From Rubrivivax sp. (lineage in GTDB: Bacteria > Pseudomonadota > Gammaproteobacteria > Burkholderiales > Burkholderiaceae_C): a DNA stretch of 64,000 nucleotides. Location: the NCBI GenBank assembly GCA_021300575.1, contig JAJTDM010000006.1:21796-85795 (forward strand), written 5' to 3'. Within the stretch, counting starts at the first letter, position 1, and each line of letters starts with the position of its first letter. The position numbers were made by a program, and so were the translations under genes. The notes below the pieces were generated by a model. It was not told the DNA's origin, did not search any database, and was given only the letters and a program-made list of their open reading frames with translations. This document shows, piece by piece, positions 26,299 to 34,649 of the stretch.

Positions 26299-27113
26299 CC
26301 CAGGCCCAGACCACAGGCGCACCCCGCACCCCGCGGCGGCGCTACGACAAGGTGCTGTACCCCCTGCTGGTGGCCGTGCTGCTGCTGAGCGCCTGGCAGG
26401 GCGCAGTCACCGGCTTCAAGCTGCCGCCGTACCTGGTGCCGTCGCCGCTGCTGATGATGCAGACACTGGTCACCGACTGGCAGGTGCTGGGCGGGGCCTT
26501 GCTGTTCACGCTCAAGATCACCTTGCTGTCGTTTGGCGTGGCGGTGCTGTTGGGCACGCTGGTGTCCTTCCTGTTCGTGCAGAGCCGCACCCTGGAGACG
26601 GCGCTGTTCCCCTACGCCGTGCTGCTGCAGGTCACGCCCATCGTCGCCGTGGCGCCGCTGATCATCATCTGGGTGAAGAACCCCACGGCCTCGCTCGTGA
26701 TCTGCGCGGCACTGGTGGCGCTGTTTCCCATCATCTCCAACACCACGCTGGGCTTGCGCAGCGTCGACCCTGATCTGCAAAGTTACTTCGCGATGAACCG
26801 CGCCAGCCGGCTGCAGGTGCTGCTGCGCCTGCGCGTGCCCAGCGCCTTGCCCTACTTCTTCGGCGGCCTGCGCATCTCCAGCGGCCTGGCGCTCATCGGT
26901 GCCGTGGTGGCGGAGTTCGTGGCGGGCACGGGCGGCAACAGTACGGGGCTGGCCTACCAGATCCTGTTTGCTGGCTACCAGCTCAACATCCCTCGCATGT
27001 TCGCCGCGCTGTTGCTGATTTCGCTGACCGGGGTGGCACTCTTCGCGCTGATGGCCTGGTTGTCCCGGGCGGCGCTGGGCAGCTGGCACGCCAGCGAGTT
27101 GTCCCGCGACTGA
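26295..27113 (+). CDS. NitT/TauT-type ABC transporter permease
   Basis: A 272-residue inner-membrane permease. TM1 is LYPLLVAVLLLSAWQG, followed by PPYLVPSP, a standard segment of this family, and the cytoplasmic coupling loop around RASRLQVLLRLRVPSALPYFFGGLRIS. About six hydrophobic segments are visible. ATGA overlap with the ATPase gene. Confidence 0.93.
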
Positions 27114-27214
27114 GAGCTTGTGAGGCCCATGTCTCCACCCACCGCCTGAACCCCGTCGCCTGAACCCGGTCACCCCTGTCGGCCTGATGGCCCGCCCACC
27201 TTCCAGGAATCTCC

Positions 27215-28582
27215 ATGAACGCCCCGGCCAAGCCCCTCGAACATCTGCTGCACACCCTGCCTGACCTGGATTGGGTGACGGAAGAGGCGCGTGTCGCCCG
27301 CCTGTCGCAGGACTTCTCCTGGTTCAGCCCGGTGCTCAAGCGCCAGCTCGCCGGCAAGACGGCAGAGGCTGCCGTGCGTCCGCGCACGGAGGAGGAGATC
27401 GTGCGAATCGTCGCGGCCTGCGCCCGGCACCGCGTCCCCATCACCATCCGGGGCACCGGCACCGGCAACTACGGCCAGGCCGTGCCGCTGCACGGTGGGG
27501 TGGTGCTGGACATGAGCGGCTACAAGGGCTTTGTCTGGGCACGCCAGGGGGCAGGACGGGCGCAGGCCGGCATCCGCCTGTCGGACTTCGAGAAAGAAAC
27601 GCGCGCGGCCTGCGGCATGGAACTGCGCTGCATGCCTTCCACCTACCGCAGCGCCACCCTGGGCGGCCTGTATGGCGGAGGTTTTGGAGGCGTGGGTTCC
27701 ATCAACCACGGGCCGCTGGCGGCGCGCGGCAACGTGCTCGGCCTCAAGGCCATCACCATCGAGCCAGAACCCCAGCTCGTGGAACTGCGCGGCCCGGACG
27801 CGCTGCTGATGCACCACATGTGGGGCACCAACGGCCTGGTGCTGGAGATCGAACTGGCGCTGGCCCCGGCGCACGACTGGCTGGAGTGCATCGTCGTGTT
27901 CCGCGACTTCAACGCGGCGCTGGGCTTCGGCGACGTGCTGGCCCATGCGCCCGGCATCGTCAAGCGTGAGATCGCCCTGATGGCCGACCCCGTGCCGGGC
28001 TACCTCAAGCCCCTGGCGGACCACCTGCCGCCAGGCTGCCACGCGCTCATCGTCGCCCTGGCGCCCAGCAGCGAGCCTGCGATGCTCGAACTCGTGGCGC
28101 AGTGGGGTGGGGAAGTCACTTACCGAAAGGACGCTGCCGAGATCGCGCGCACCAACCGCACCCTGCTGGAGTACACCTGGAACCACACCACCCTGGTGGC
28201 CCTGCGCACGGAGAAGGACATCACCTATCTGCAGTGCGCCTATACCGCCGGCCAGCACGTGGAGCAGGTGCGCAAGCTGCACGAGATGCTGCACCCGGAG
28301 GTGCAGATGCATGCAGAGTTCATCCGCAACCTGGACGGCCGCATGACCTGCACTGCCCTGCCCATCGTGCGCTTCACCACGGAAGAGCGGCTGCAGGCCA
28401 TCATGCAGACTTTCCGTGACCATGGCGTGCGCATCAACGATCCGCACGTGTACATCGTGGAGGACGGCAAGGCCGGCGGCCCGCTGCCCGCGGGCGTGCT
28501 GGAGATGAAGAAGCGCTTCGACCCCCTGGGGCTGCTCAATCCGGGCAAGGTGCGCGCCTGGATGGACGGGGCCCCGGCGTGA
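27215..28582 (+). CDS. FAD-binding (PCMH-type, FAD_binding_4) oxidase/dehydrogenase
   Basis: A 455-residue flavoprotein. The PCMH FAD-binding core is visible at RPRTEEEIVRIVAACARHRVPITIRG, GTGNYGQAVPLHGGVVLD and the second part STYRSATLGGLYGGGFGGVGS. The C-terminus FDPLGLLNPGKVRAW is typical of FAD-linked oxidases ending near the flavin. Resembles glycolate/D-lactate or heterocycle hydroxy-acid oxidases. Co-transcribed with a Rieske oxygenase and amidohydrolase; its substrate is unknown. Its stop overlaps the GTG of ridA (GTGA). Confidence 0.9.
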   Translation: MNAPAKPLEHLLHTLPDLDWVTEEARVARLSQDFSWFSPVLKRQLAGKTAEAAVRPRTEEEIVRIVAACARHRVPITIRGTGTGNYGQAVPLHGGVVLDMSGYKGFVWARQGAGRAQAGIRLSDFEKETRAACGMELRCMPSTYRSATLGGLYGGGFGGVGSINHGPLAARGNVLGLKAITIEPEPQLVELRGPDALLMHHMWGTNGLVLEIELALAPAHDWLECIVVFRDFNAALGFGDVLAHAPGIVKREIALMADPVPGYLKPLADHLPPGCHALIVALAPSSEPAMLELVAQWGGEVTYRKDAAEIARTNRTLLEYTWNHTTLVALRTEKDITYLQCAYTAGQHVEQVRKLHEMLHPEVQMHAEFIRNLDGRMTCTALPIVRFTTEERLQAIMQTFRDHGVRINDPHVYIVEDGKAGGPLPAGVLEMKKRFDPLGLLNPGKVRAWMDGAPA

Positions 28583-29049
28583 GCAACCCCAGCGTGAGCA
28601 GCCAGGGCCAACCGATGGCGAATTACGCCGCGGCGCGGCGCGTGGGCGATTTCGTCTTCCTCAGCGGCGTGGTGGCCGTGGACCCGGCACGTGGCCAGGT
28701 GCTGCAGAGCTACGCGGACCTGCCCGAGCACGCCCGCCAGGCCCTGCGGGGCCTGGGCTTCGACACCGGACAGTTGTCGGTGGATGTGTTCGAGGCGCCG
28801 GCCGTGGTGCAGAGCTGGCTGGTGCTGGAGCGCATCCGGCAGATCGCCCAAGAGCATGGCGCCGGCATGGAGCAGGCCTTCAAGCTGGTGCAGTACTTCC
28901 GCGACCTGCGCCACTACCCGCTGTACAACCGGGTGCGCGGCCTGTTCTATCCCACGCAGCCGCCGGTGAGCACGGTGGTGGAGGTCTCGCGCTTCCTGCC
29001 GGGCGATGCGGCGCTGATCGAGGTGGAGGCCACGCTGCACCTCGCCTGA
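28579..29049 (+). CDS. RidA-family (YjgF/Rid) enamine/imine deaminase
   Basis: A 156-residue Rid-family protein with FVFLSGVVAVDP near residue 30, the mid-protein segment FKLVQYFRDLRHYPLYNRVR carrying the family arginine, and the C-terminal strand DAALIEVEATLHL. Rid proteins hydrolyse reactive enamines or imines or act on N-carbamates in pyrimidine pathways, fitting an amine-oxidising operon. It starts with GTG overlapping the upstream stop. The stop lies inside the first of three hairpin repeats. Confidence 0.87.
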   Translation: MSNPSVSSQGQPMANYAAARRVGDFVFLSGVVAVDPARGQVLQSYADLPEHARQALRGLGFDTGQLSVDVFEAPAVVQSWLVLERIRQIAQEHGAGMEQAFKLVQYFRDLRHYPLYNRVRGLFYPTQPPVSTVVEVSRFLPGDAALIEVEATLHLA

Positions 29050-29111
29050 AGGCGCCTGCGCCGACCCTCGCCTGAAGGCGCTTGCGTCCCCTCTCGCGCT
29101 AAGCGCCTGCG
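29041..29111 (+). repeat. Three tandem hairpin repeats, 26-nt period
   Basis: CTCGCCTGAAGGCGCCTGCG (29041-29060) recurs with one change at 29067-29086 and in diverged form, CTCGCGCTAAGCGCCTGCG, at 29093-29111. Each of the first two copies contains CGCC-TGAA-GGCG, able to form a tight tetraloop hairpin. Copy 1 includes the ridA stop codon, so the array looks like duplication of the gene end. It lies between ridA and the Rieske gene and could affect transcript stability or readthrough. Confidence 0.7.
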
Positions 29112-29150
29112 CCGCCCCCACCCCTTTCGACGAAGAAGGATCCTGGCCCG

Positions 29151-30278
29151 ATGCTGGTGACGCAACAACCCGTCCTGCGGCGCTTCTGGTACGCGCTGAT
29201 GCCCATGGCCCACCTGGACGACGGCCCGAAACCCTTTCGCCTGCTGGGCACGGACCTCGTGCTGTGGAAGCAGGCCGACGGCAGCCCCGTTGCGCTGGCC
29301 GACCGCTGCTGCCACCGCACGGCCAAGCTGTCGCGCGGCTTTGTCGAGAACGGCCAGATCGTCTGCGGCTACCACGGCTGGACCTACGACTGCAGCGGCG
29401 CCTGCGTGCGCATCCCGCAGCAGCCCGATCTGCAGATCCCGGCGGGCGCGCGCGTGCCGTCCTACCGCGCGCAGGAGAAGTACGGTTATGTGTGGGTGGC
29501 GCTGGAGGATCCCCTGCGCCCCATTCCCCACTTCCCCGAGGACGGCCAGCCGGGTTACCGGCGCATCTTCCAGTTCCACGAGGAGTGGAAGACCTCGCCC
29601 CTGCGCATGATGGAGAACTCCTTCGACAACGCGCATTTCTCTTACGTGCACAAGGCCAACTTCGGGATTCTGGAGAACCCCAAGCCTGCGCCCTATGAGT
29701 TCCGCGAGACCGATTACGGCTTCGAGGCCGAGACCCTGGTGCCCATCCGCAACCCGCCCTCGGGCCACCGCGTAACCGGCACCACGGAGCCCATCACCCA
29801 CCGCCACCTGGTCAACCGCTACTACCTGCCGTTCTGCCGCCGCTTCGGCTGCCGCTACCCGGCCAGTGGCGTGGACCACATCATCTACAACTGCGCCACG
29901 CCCATGGAAGACGGCCGCATGCTGCTGGTGCAGTGGCTGTACCGCAACGACACCGAGGCGCAGTGCTCCACGCAGGAATTGATCGACTGGGACGCGGCCA
30001 TCACGGCCGAGGACCGCGACATCCTGGAAGCCACCGACTTTGATGCCTGCATCGACACCACCCGTCGCATGGAATTCCACATGACTTCAGACAAGCCCGG
30101 CCTCGTCATCCGCCGCCAGCTGATGGACCTCCTTACCGCCCACGGCGAGGTGGAGGTGCACCGCGGCAACGTGGGCACGCTCACGGCGCAGGCCGGTCAC
30201 GCTGCCCCAGTCACCGTGACGCGCGGGGCTGCAATGGGCATCGGGCAAGTCGGTGCAGGGCAGGGGGCTGCCGCATGA
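29151..30278 (+). CDS. Rieske non-heme iron oxygenase, terminal component (VanA/PaO-like)
   Basis: A 375-residue oxygenase alpha subunit. The Rieske [2Fe-2S] ligands are C53-x-H55 and C72-x2-H75 (CGYHGWTYD follows). The mononuclear iron site shows the bridging Asp159 plus His162 and His167 in the segment ENSFDNAHFSYVH. The family includes vanillate O-demethylase, N-demethylases and heterocycle hydroxylases. No ferredoxin reductase gene lies nearby, so electrons must come from elsewhere. The AGAAGGA upstream supports the ATG at 29151. The stop overlaps the amidohydrolase start (ATGA). Confidence 0.93.
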   Translation: MLVTQQPVLRRFWYALMPMAHLDDGPKPFRLLGTDLVLWKQADGSPVALADRCCHRTAKLSRGFVENGQIVCGYHGWTYDCSGACVRIPQQPDLQIPAGARVPSYRAQEKYGYVWVALEDPLRPIPHFPEDGQPGYRRIFQFHEEWKTSPLRMMENSFDNAHFSYVHKANFGILENPKPAPYEFRETDYGFEAETLVPIRNPPSGHRVTGTTEPITHRHLVNRYYLPFCRRFGCRYPASGVDHIIYNCATPMEDGRMLLVQWLYRNDTEAQCSTQELIDWDAAITAEDRDILEATDFDACIDTTRRMEFHMTSDKPGLVIRRQLMDLLTAHGEVEVHRGNVGTLTAQAGHAAPVTVTRGAAMGIGQVGAGQGAAA

Positions 30279-31693
30279 ACCTGCTGCTGCGCAACGCCAC
30301 CGCCATCCTCAGCGGCCTGCAGGGCCCCGCCGCGCGGGCCACGGGCCCTGACCTGCGCGTGCGCGACGGGCGCATCGCCGCCATCGGCACGCTCACGCCC
30401 GAGCCGGGCGAGCGCCAGATCGATGCCACCGGCTGCGCCCTCTACCCGGCCTGGGTGAACACGCACCACCACCTGTTCCAGTCCCTGCTCAAGGGCGACC
30501 CTGCAGGCCTGAACGCCACGCTGTCGCCGTGGCTGCTGGCCACGCCCATGCGGCTGCGGCCCCTGATGACCGAGCAGGACTTCCGCCTGGCCGCGCGCAT
30601 CGGCCTGGTGGAGCTGGCGCTGTCGGGCTGCGGCACCGTGGCCGACCACAACTACCACTACTACCCCGACATGCCCTACGACAGCTCGGCCATCCTCTTC
30701 GAAGAGGCCGGCCGGCTGGGGCTGCGCTTCGTGCTGTGCCGCGGCGGCGGCACGCTGACGCGCCTGCCCCAGACCGAGCTGGCACCGGCCGCGCGCCCCG
30801 AGACGCTGCAGGGCTTCATGGACGACATCGCCCGCCTGGCGCGCGACTTCCACGACCCCGCGCCCGACGCCATGCGCCGCGTCGTGAGCGCGCCCACCAC
30901 ACCGCCGCATTCCATGCAGCCCGAGGAGTTGCGCGCCTGCGCCGATCAGGCGCGCAGCCTGGGCCTGCGGCTGCACTCGCACCTGTCGGAGACGGTGCAC
31001 TACCAGGACATCGTCCAGGCCAAGCACCGCATGCTGCCGGTGGAGTTCTGCGAGTCCGTGGGCTGGGTGGGGCCGGACGTCTGGTACGCCCACCTGGTGA
31101 AGCTGGATCCGCAGGAGATCGCCCTGCTCGGGCGCACGCGCACCGGCATTGCCCACTGCCCGCAGAGCAACTGCCGGCTGGGCAGCGGCATCGCGCCCGT
31201 GCGCGAGCTGGAGGCCGCCGGGGCGCAGATTTCCATCGGCGTGGACGGGGCGGCCTCCAACGAGGCCGCCGACATGATCTCCGAGACCCACGCGGCCTGG
31301 CTGATGCAGCGCGCCAAGGCGGGTGAGGCGGCCACCGCCGAATGCCGCGGTGGCCAGGGCGAGGCCCAGGCGGCAGCGGCCTCCACCGTGGAAGACGTGG
31401 TTCGCTGGGGCTCGGCCGGCGGCGCGCGTCTCATGGGCCTGGACGCCGTGGGTACCCTGGCCCCCGGCCAGGCCGCCGACATCGCCATCTACGGCCTGGA
31501 CCGCCACCCGCGCTACTTCGGCCTGCACGACCCCGCCATCGGCCCCGTGGCCAGCGGCGGCAACGCCGACCTGCGCTGGCTCTTCGTCGCCGGCCAGGAC
31601 GTGGTGCGCGACGGCGCCCTGCCGGGGCTGGACCTGGCCGAACTCGGCCATCAGGCGCGGGTGGCGGTGCGGGAGTTGCTCAAGCGGGTGTGA
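30275..31693 (+). CDS. Amidohydrolase, 8-oxoguanine deaminase/AtzB-like
   Basis: A 472-residue metal-dependent hydrolase of the cytosine/guanine-deaminase-like amidohydrolase branch. HxH motif in VNTHHHLFQSLLKG (His64/His66), the later metal His in LHSHLSETVHYQ, a further HCPQSN segment and the catalytic Asp in IGVDGAASNEAADM are present. Relatives deaminate 8-oxoguanine or isocytosine or hydrolyse hydroxy-triazines. In this operon it may remove an exocyclic amino group before or after Rieske oxidation. An Ala/Gly-rich insertion (GEAATAECRGGQGEAQAAAAS) occurs near residue 350. Confidence 0.88.
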   Translation: MNLLLRNATAILSGLQGPAARATGPDLRVRDGRIAAIGTLTPEPGERQIDATGCALYPAWVNTHHHLFQSLLKGDPAGLNATLSPWLLATPMRLRPLMTEQDFRLAARIGLVELALSGCGTVADHNYHYYPDMPYDSSAILFEEAGRLGLRFVLCRGGGTLTRLPQTELAPAARPETLQGFMDDIARLARDFHDPAPDAMRRVVSAPTTPPHSMQPEELRACADQARSLGLRLHSHLSETVHYQDIVQAKHRMLPVEFCESVGWVGPDVWYAHLVKLDPQEIALLGRTRTGIAHCPQSNCRLGSGIAPVRELEAAGAQISIGVDGAASNEAADMISETHAAWLMQRAKAGEAATAECRGGQGEAQAAAASTVEDVVRWGSAGGARLMGLDAVGTLAPGQAADIAIYGLDRHPRYFGLHDPAIGPVASGGNADLRWLFVAGQDVVRDGALPGLDLAELGHQARVAVRELLKRV

Positions 31694-31757
31694 GCGAGAG
31701 CCAGATGAAGGGTGGTCTGAGCCCGTCGAGGGCCCAACAGGGCCGCCTTCCGCACAG

Positions 31758-31779
31758 ATTCTGTCTCGCGGAATAGAAT
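31758..31779. promoter_or_regulatory. Candidate promoter/operator of higBA
   Basis: ATTCT (31758-31762) and AGAAT (31775-31779) form an interrupted dyad; TAGAAT (31774-31779) also resembles a -10 box, 5 nt before the toxin ATG's leader. HigA-type antitoxins repress their own promoter through such dyads. The evidence is weak and positional. Confidence 0.35.
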
Positions 31780-31784
31780 GCGGC

Positions 31785-32063
31785 ATGATCCGCTCGTTTG
31801 CGTGCCGCGACACCCAGGTGCTCTTCGAGAGCCGTGAGGTCCGACGGTTCAGGGCGATCGAGCGTGTGGCCCGCCGCAAACTGCTGCAACTGCATGCCGC
31901 CCCTTCCTTGGAGAGCTTGAAGGTGCCTCCCGGCAACCGCCTGGAGCCTTTGCGAGCTGACCGCAGCGGGCAGCACAGCATCCGCGTGAATGACCAGTGG
32001 CGCGTGTGCTTCGTGTGGCGGGACGGCGGTGCACATGACGTCCAGATCGTGGACTATCACTGA
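31785..32063 (+). CDS. higB: RelE/HigB-family toxin
   Basis: A 92-residue mRNA interferase-like toxin: starts MIRSFACRDTQVLFE, has PPGNRLEPLRADRSGQHSIRVNDQWRVCFVW, the standard HigB core with basic catalytic residues, and ends VQIVDYH. HigB toxins cleave translated mRNA on the ribosome. The toxin-first order followed by an XRE antitoxin 14 nt downstream defines the HigBA class. Confidence 0.92.
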   Translation: MIRSFACRDTQVLFESREVRRFRAIERVARRKLLQLHAAPSLESLKVPPGNRLEPLRADRSGQHSIRVNDQWRVCFVWRDGGAHDVQIVDYH

Positions 32064-32077
32064 ACGAAGAGCCGAAC

Positions 32078-32395
32078 ATGACGACCACCAAGTTGCTCGA
32101 TGAGATCCACCCCGGCGAGGTCCTTCTGGAGGACTTCATGAAGGCCATGGGCATCACGGCGCGCCAGTTGGCGTCCGACATCGATGTGCCGCCCAGCCGC
32201 ATCAGCGACATCGTGAACGCCCGTCGTCCCATCACGGCGGACACGGCGGTTCGCCTGGGCCTGTTCTTCGGCATGGACGCCCGGTTCTGGGTCAATCTGC
32301 AGGCTGAGTACGACATGCGCCTGGCCAGCCGGGCGCTGCAGCAAGGCGGGGCGCAGCGCATCCGCCCACTGCAGCCCGGGCTTGAACCCGGCTGA
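32078..32395 (+). CDS. higA: HigA-family antitoxin (XRE helix-turn-helix)
   Basis: A 105-residue antitoxin starting with the HigA signature IHPGEVLLEDFMKAMGITARQLASDIDVPPSRISDIVNARRPIT (residues 10-53, HTH included), then ADTAVRLGLFFGMDARFWVNLQAEYDM. It neutralises HigB and autoregulates. Its C-terminus overlaps potential upstream starts of the following protease gene, but the true protease start is probably past the stop. Confidence 0.93.
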   Translation: MTTTKLLDEIHPGEVLLEDFMKAMGITARQLASDIDVPPSRISDIVNARRPITADTAVRLGLFFGMDARFWVNLQAEYDMRLASRALQQGGAQRIRPLQPGLEPG

Positions 32396-32459
32396 AGTGA
32401 GTGGGGGGCATGAAGTGATGCCTGAACATGACTCGGCTTCTGTCTCATGGGGTATTGGA

Positions 32460-33395
32460 ATGACCACCTCTGACACGCTCGTGACCCAGACCGCAGGGGA
32501 AGCAACGACCCATGACCCCTGCTCCTGCAGCGCATGGCGCCCCACGCGCCGGCTGTTCACCGGCCTGCTGGCTGCAGGTGCCGGCGCCGCGGTTGCGCCG
32601 GCGTGGGCCAATCTGCCGGAGTGCAAGCGTTCGGGCTTCACCAAGGCGGTGCCTGCCGGCCAGGTGGAAGACTCCGCCACGCAGCAATACCGTCAGATGC
32701 TGCAGCAGTACAGCGGCAAGCGCGCGTTGGCGCCCATGGACCACCCGCAGCTCAAGCGGCTGCGCTACATGGCCGAGCGGATGATCCCCTTCGCCCCGCA
32801 GTGCAACGAGCGCGCGCGCGACTGGAAGTGGGAGGTCAACCTGATCGGCAGCCCGGAGGTCAACGCCTTCTGCATGCCGGGCGGCAAGATCGCCTTCTAC
32901 TGGGGCATCCTGGCCAAACTGCAGCTGAGCGACGATGAGGCGGCGGCCATCATGGGCCACGAGATGGCGCACGCGCTGCTGGAGCATGCGCGCGAGCAGA
33001 TGGGCAAGAACTTCGCCACCCAGACCGGCCTGCGCCTGGGGGCGGCCCTGCTGGGGCTGGGCGATGTGGGCGACATGGCCGCGCGCATGGGCTCGCAACT
33101 GCTGAGCCTGACCTACAGCCGCACCGATGAGACACAGGCCGACGGCCTGGGCCTGATCATGTCGGCCCAGGCCGGCTACGACCCCCGCGCCGGCGTCACC
33201 CTGTGGGAGAAGATGATGAAGGCCAGCGGAGGCGGCAGCCCGCCCAAAATCCTGTCCACGCATCCGGCGAGCGCCGACCGTGTGCGGGACATCGAGGGCC
33301 GGCTGCCCCGCGTGCTGCCGATGTTCGATGCCGCGTCAAAGCCGCGCGAGCGCTTTGGCCCGCCGGCGCTGCCCAAGGGCGAGGCGGAGCGCTGA
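32460..33395 (+). CDS. M48-family metalloprotease, exported
   Basis: A 311-residue zinc protease. The HExxH motif is in IMGHEMAHALLEH, the third ligand Glu lies in SRTDETQADGLGL, and LSTHPASADRVRDIEGRLP is the C-terminal family segment. The N-terminal PTRRLFTGLLAAGAGAAVAPAWA resembles a twin-arginine signal peptide, so the product is likely periplasmic and BepA/LoiP-like, acting in envelope quality control. The ATG at 32460 is chosen over one at 32418; neither has a strong ribosome-binding site. Confidence 0.88.
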   Translation: MTTSDTLVTQTAGEATTHDPCSCSAWRPTRRLFTGLLAAGAGAAVAPAWANLPECKRSGFTKAVPAGQVEDSATQQYRQMLQQYSGKRALAPMDHPQLKRLRYMAERMIPFAPQCNERARDWKWEVNLIGSPEVNAFCMPGGKIAFYWGILAKLQLSDDEAAAIMGHEMAHALLEHAREQMGKNFATQTGLRLGAALLGLGDVGDMAARMGSQLLSLTYSRTDETQADGLGLIMSAQAGYDPRAGVTLWEKMMKASGGGSPPKILSTHPASADRVRDIEGRLPRVLPMFDAASKPRERFGPPALPKGEAER

Positions 33396-33499
33396 TGGGC
33401 GCTGCTCTCGCCTTGCGGTCGGCGACCAGCTGAGCGACCCATCGAGCGGTCAGCAAGGCCGCCATCAGGAAGCGGACTCAGGTTCTGGTGATGGCGCAT

Positions 33500-33538
33500 T
33501 TCCTGCAAATTCAAGATCCGACCTTCAATTTGCAGGAA
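33500..33538. repeat. AT-rich inverted repeat, copy 1 of a two-copy dyad
   Basis: Arms TTCCTGCAAATT (33500-33511) and AATTTGCAGGAA (33527-33538) pair perfectly around a 15-nt centre. The inner 29 bp (GCAAATT to AATTTGC) recurs with the same length at 60875-60903. It lies between the convergent M48 and iclR genes, stands out as AT-rich, and has no T-run typical of an intrinsic terminator. Could be a protein-binding site, a REP-like element or an RNA hairpin. Confidence 0.75.
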
Positions 33539-33561
33539 CTCCAAGCCAAGGATCAAGCCCT

Positions 33562-34404
33562 TCAACCTCGCTGCTCCTTCAACTGCTGCACCATGGCCAG
33601 CAGTTTCGGACCGATGTCGTGATGCAGCCGGGTGGCGCCTTGGGTGCTGGCGGGTGGGCGTGCGAAGGCGCAGTTGAAGACCAAGAATTCGCCGCTGGCT
33701 GACGGGCCGTAGGGCACGCCCACCGCCTGGATCTGGGTGACGAGGTCGCCGTCGACGGCGCAAAAGCCGCGGGTGGCCACGTCTTGCAGGGCCTGACGGA
33801 TGGGGGTCTCGTAGCGCGCCCAGTCTTCGGGCGTCTTGACGCGGATCTCGTTGAGCACGGCCTCGCGCGTGGCGGCATCCACGCCGGCCAGCCAGGCACG
33901 GCCGATGGCCGAGCCGGCGATGGGCAGCGACAGGCCCGTGTCTGCCAGCGCCCCGGCGGCGCGCACGCCGGTGCGGCTGCGGCTGGTTTCCACCAGCACG
34001 ATGTTCAGGCGGTCGCGTATGCCCATGGAGACGGCGCCTCCGGTTTCGTCGGCCAATGCGTTCATCAGCGGCCGGGCGTGCTGCCGCAGCCCGATGGAAG
34101 CCATCAGCGGGTAGGTGGCCGAGATGAGCGCACTGCCCAGCTGGTACTTGCCGTACTTGGCGCTGGGCCGCAGGTAGCCCAGGATGACCAGCGTGTAGGT
34201 CAGGCGCGAGATGGTGGGCCGGGGCAGCCCTGTACGCTCCGCCAACTCGGCGTTGGACAGCTGAACATCGGTGGCGCTGAAGCAGCGCAACAGCTCCAGG
34301 CCGCGCGCCAGCGTGGTGGCGAACTGGCGATCGCCCGCGTAGGCCTCCAGGCCCAGCGGTACGCGCCGAGGCTGGTTCAGGAAGTAACGCTCGCGGTCGT
34401 TCAC
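33562..34404 (-). CDS. IclR-family transcriptional regulator
   Basis: A 280-residue regulator: winged helix at ATTLARGLELLRCFSATDVQLSNAELAERTGLPRPTISRLTYTL (from residue 29 on), then the IclR effector domain with AGSAIGRAWLAG and DGDLVTQIQAVGVPYGP. Divergent from the carotenoid-oxygenase/CoA-ligase island, which it probably controls in response to an aromatic or acid effector. Start is GTG at 34404; a pair of ATATCGAA repeats lies just upstream. Confidence 0.91.
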   Translation of the reverse strand: MNDRERYFLNQPRRVPLGLEAYAGDRQFATTLARGLELLRCFSATDVQLSNAELAERTGLPRPTISRLTYTLVILGYLRPSAKYGKYQLGSALISATYPLMASIGLRQHARPLMNALADETGGAVSMGIRDRLNIVLVETSRSRTGVRAAGALADTGLSLPIAGSAIGRAWLAGVDAATREAVLNEIRVKTPEDWARYETPIRQALQDVATRGFCAVDGDLVTQIQAVGVPYGPSASGEFLVFNCAFARPPASTQGATRLHHDIGPKLLAMVQQLKEQRG

Positions 34405-34419
34405 TCACGAATTGTCAGC

Positions 34420-34447
34420 ATATCGAACGATTGGCCGAAATATCGAA
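34420..34447. promoter_or_regulatory. Direct repeats ATATCGAA, candidate IclR operator
   Basis: Two identical 8-mers ATATCGAA at 34420-34427 and 34440-34447 are exactly 20 bp apart, two helical turns, on the same face of the DNA. The first is embedded in a short dyad ATCG-AA-CGAT. They lie 16-43 nt upstream of the iclR GTG in an AT-richer island between the divergent genes. IclR-type proteins often bind such spaced half-sites; the assignment is inferred. Confidence 0.5.
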
Positions 34448-34649
34448 ATCCCCAGTGACGCTGCCGGCCGGCTGTCCCTATGCTGCGTCAGCGCTCAACC
34501 CACCAAGGCGGCTCGCCGCGTGAGTCCGTTGGGCGAAGCGGGTGGGTGCCCCAGGCCCTCACATCCACGACACCGAAGTACCGGGCCAATTGCTACCAAC
34601 GCCACCTGCGCCGCCGAAGCCACCGGTGCTACCCGAGGAGACGATCACC

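Noticed and set aside
29041..29111. CRISPR array
   Set aside because: Three diverged copies, 6-nt spacers and strong internal hairpins; repeat and spacer lengths do not fit CRISPR.
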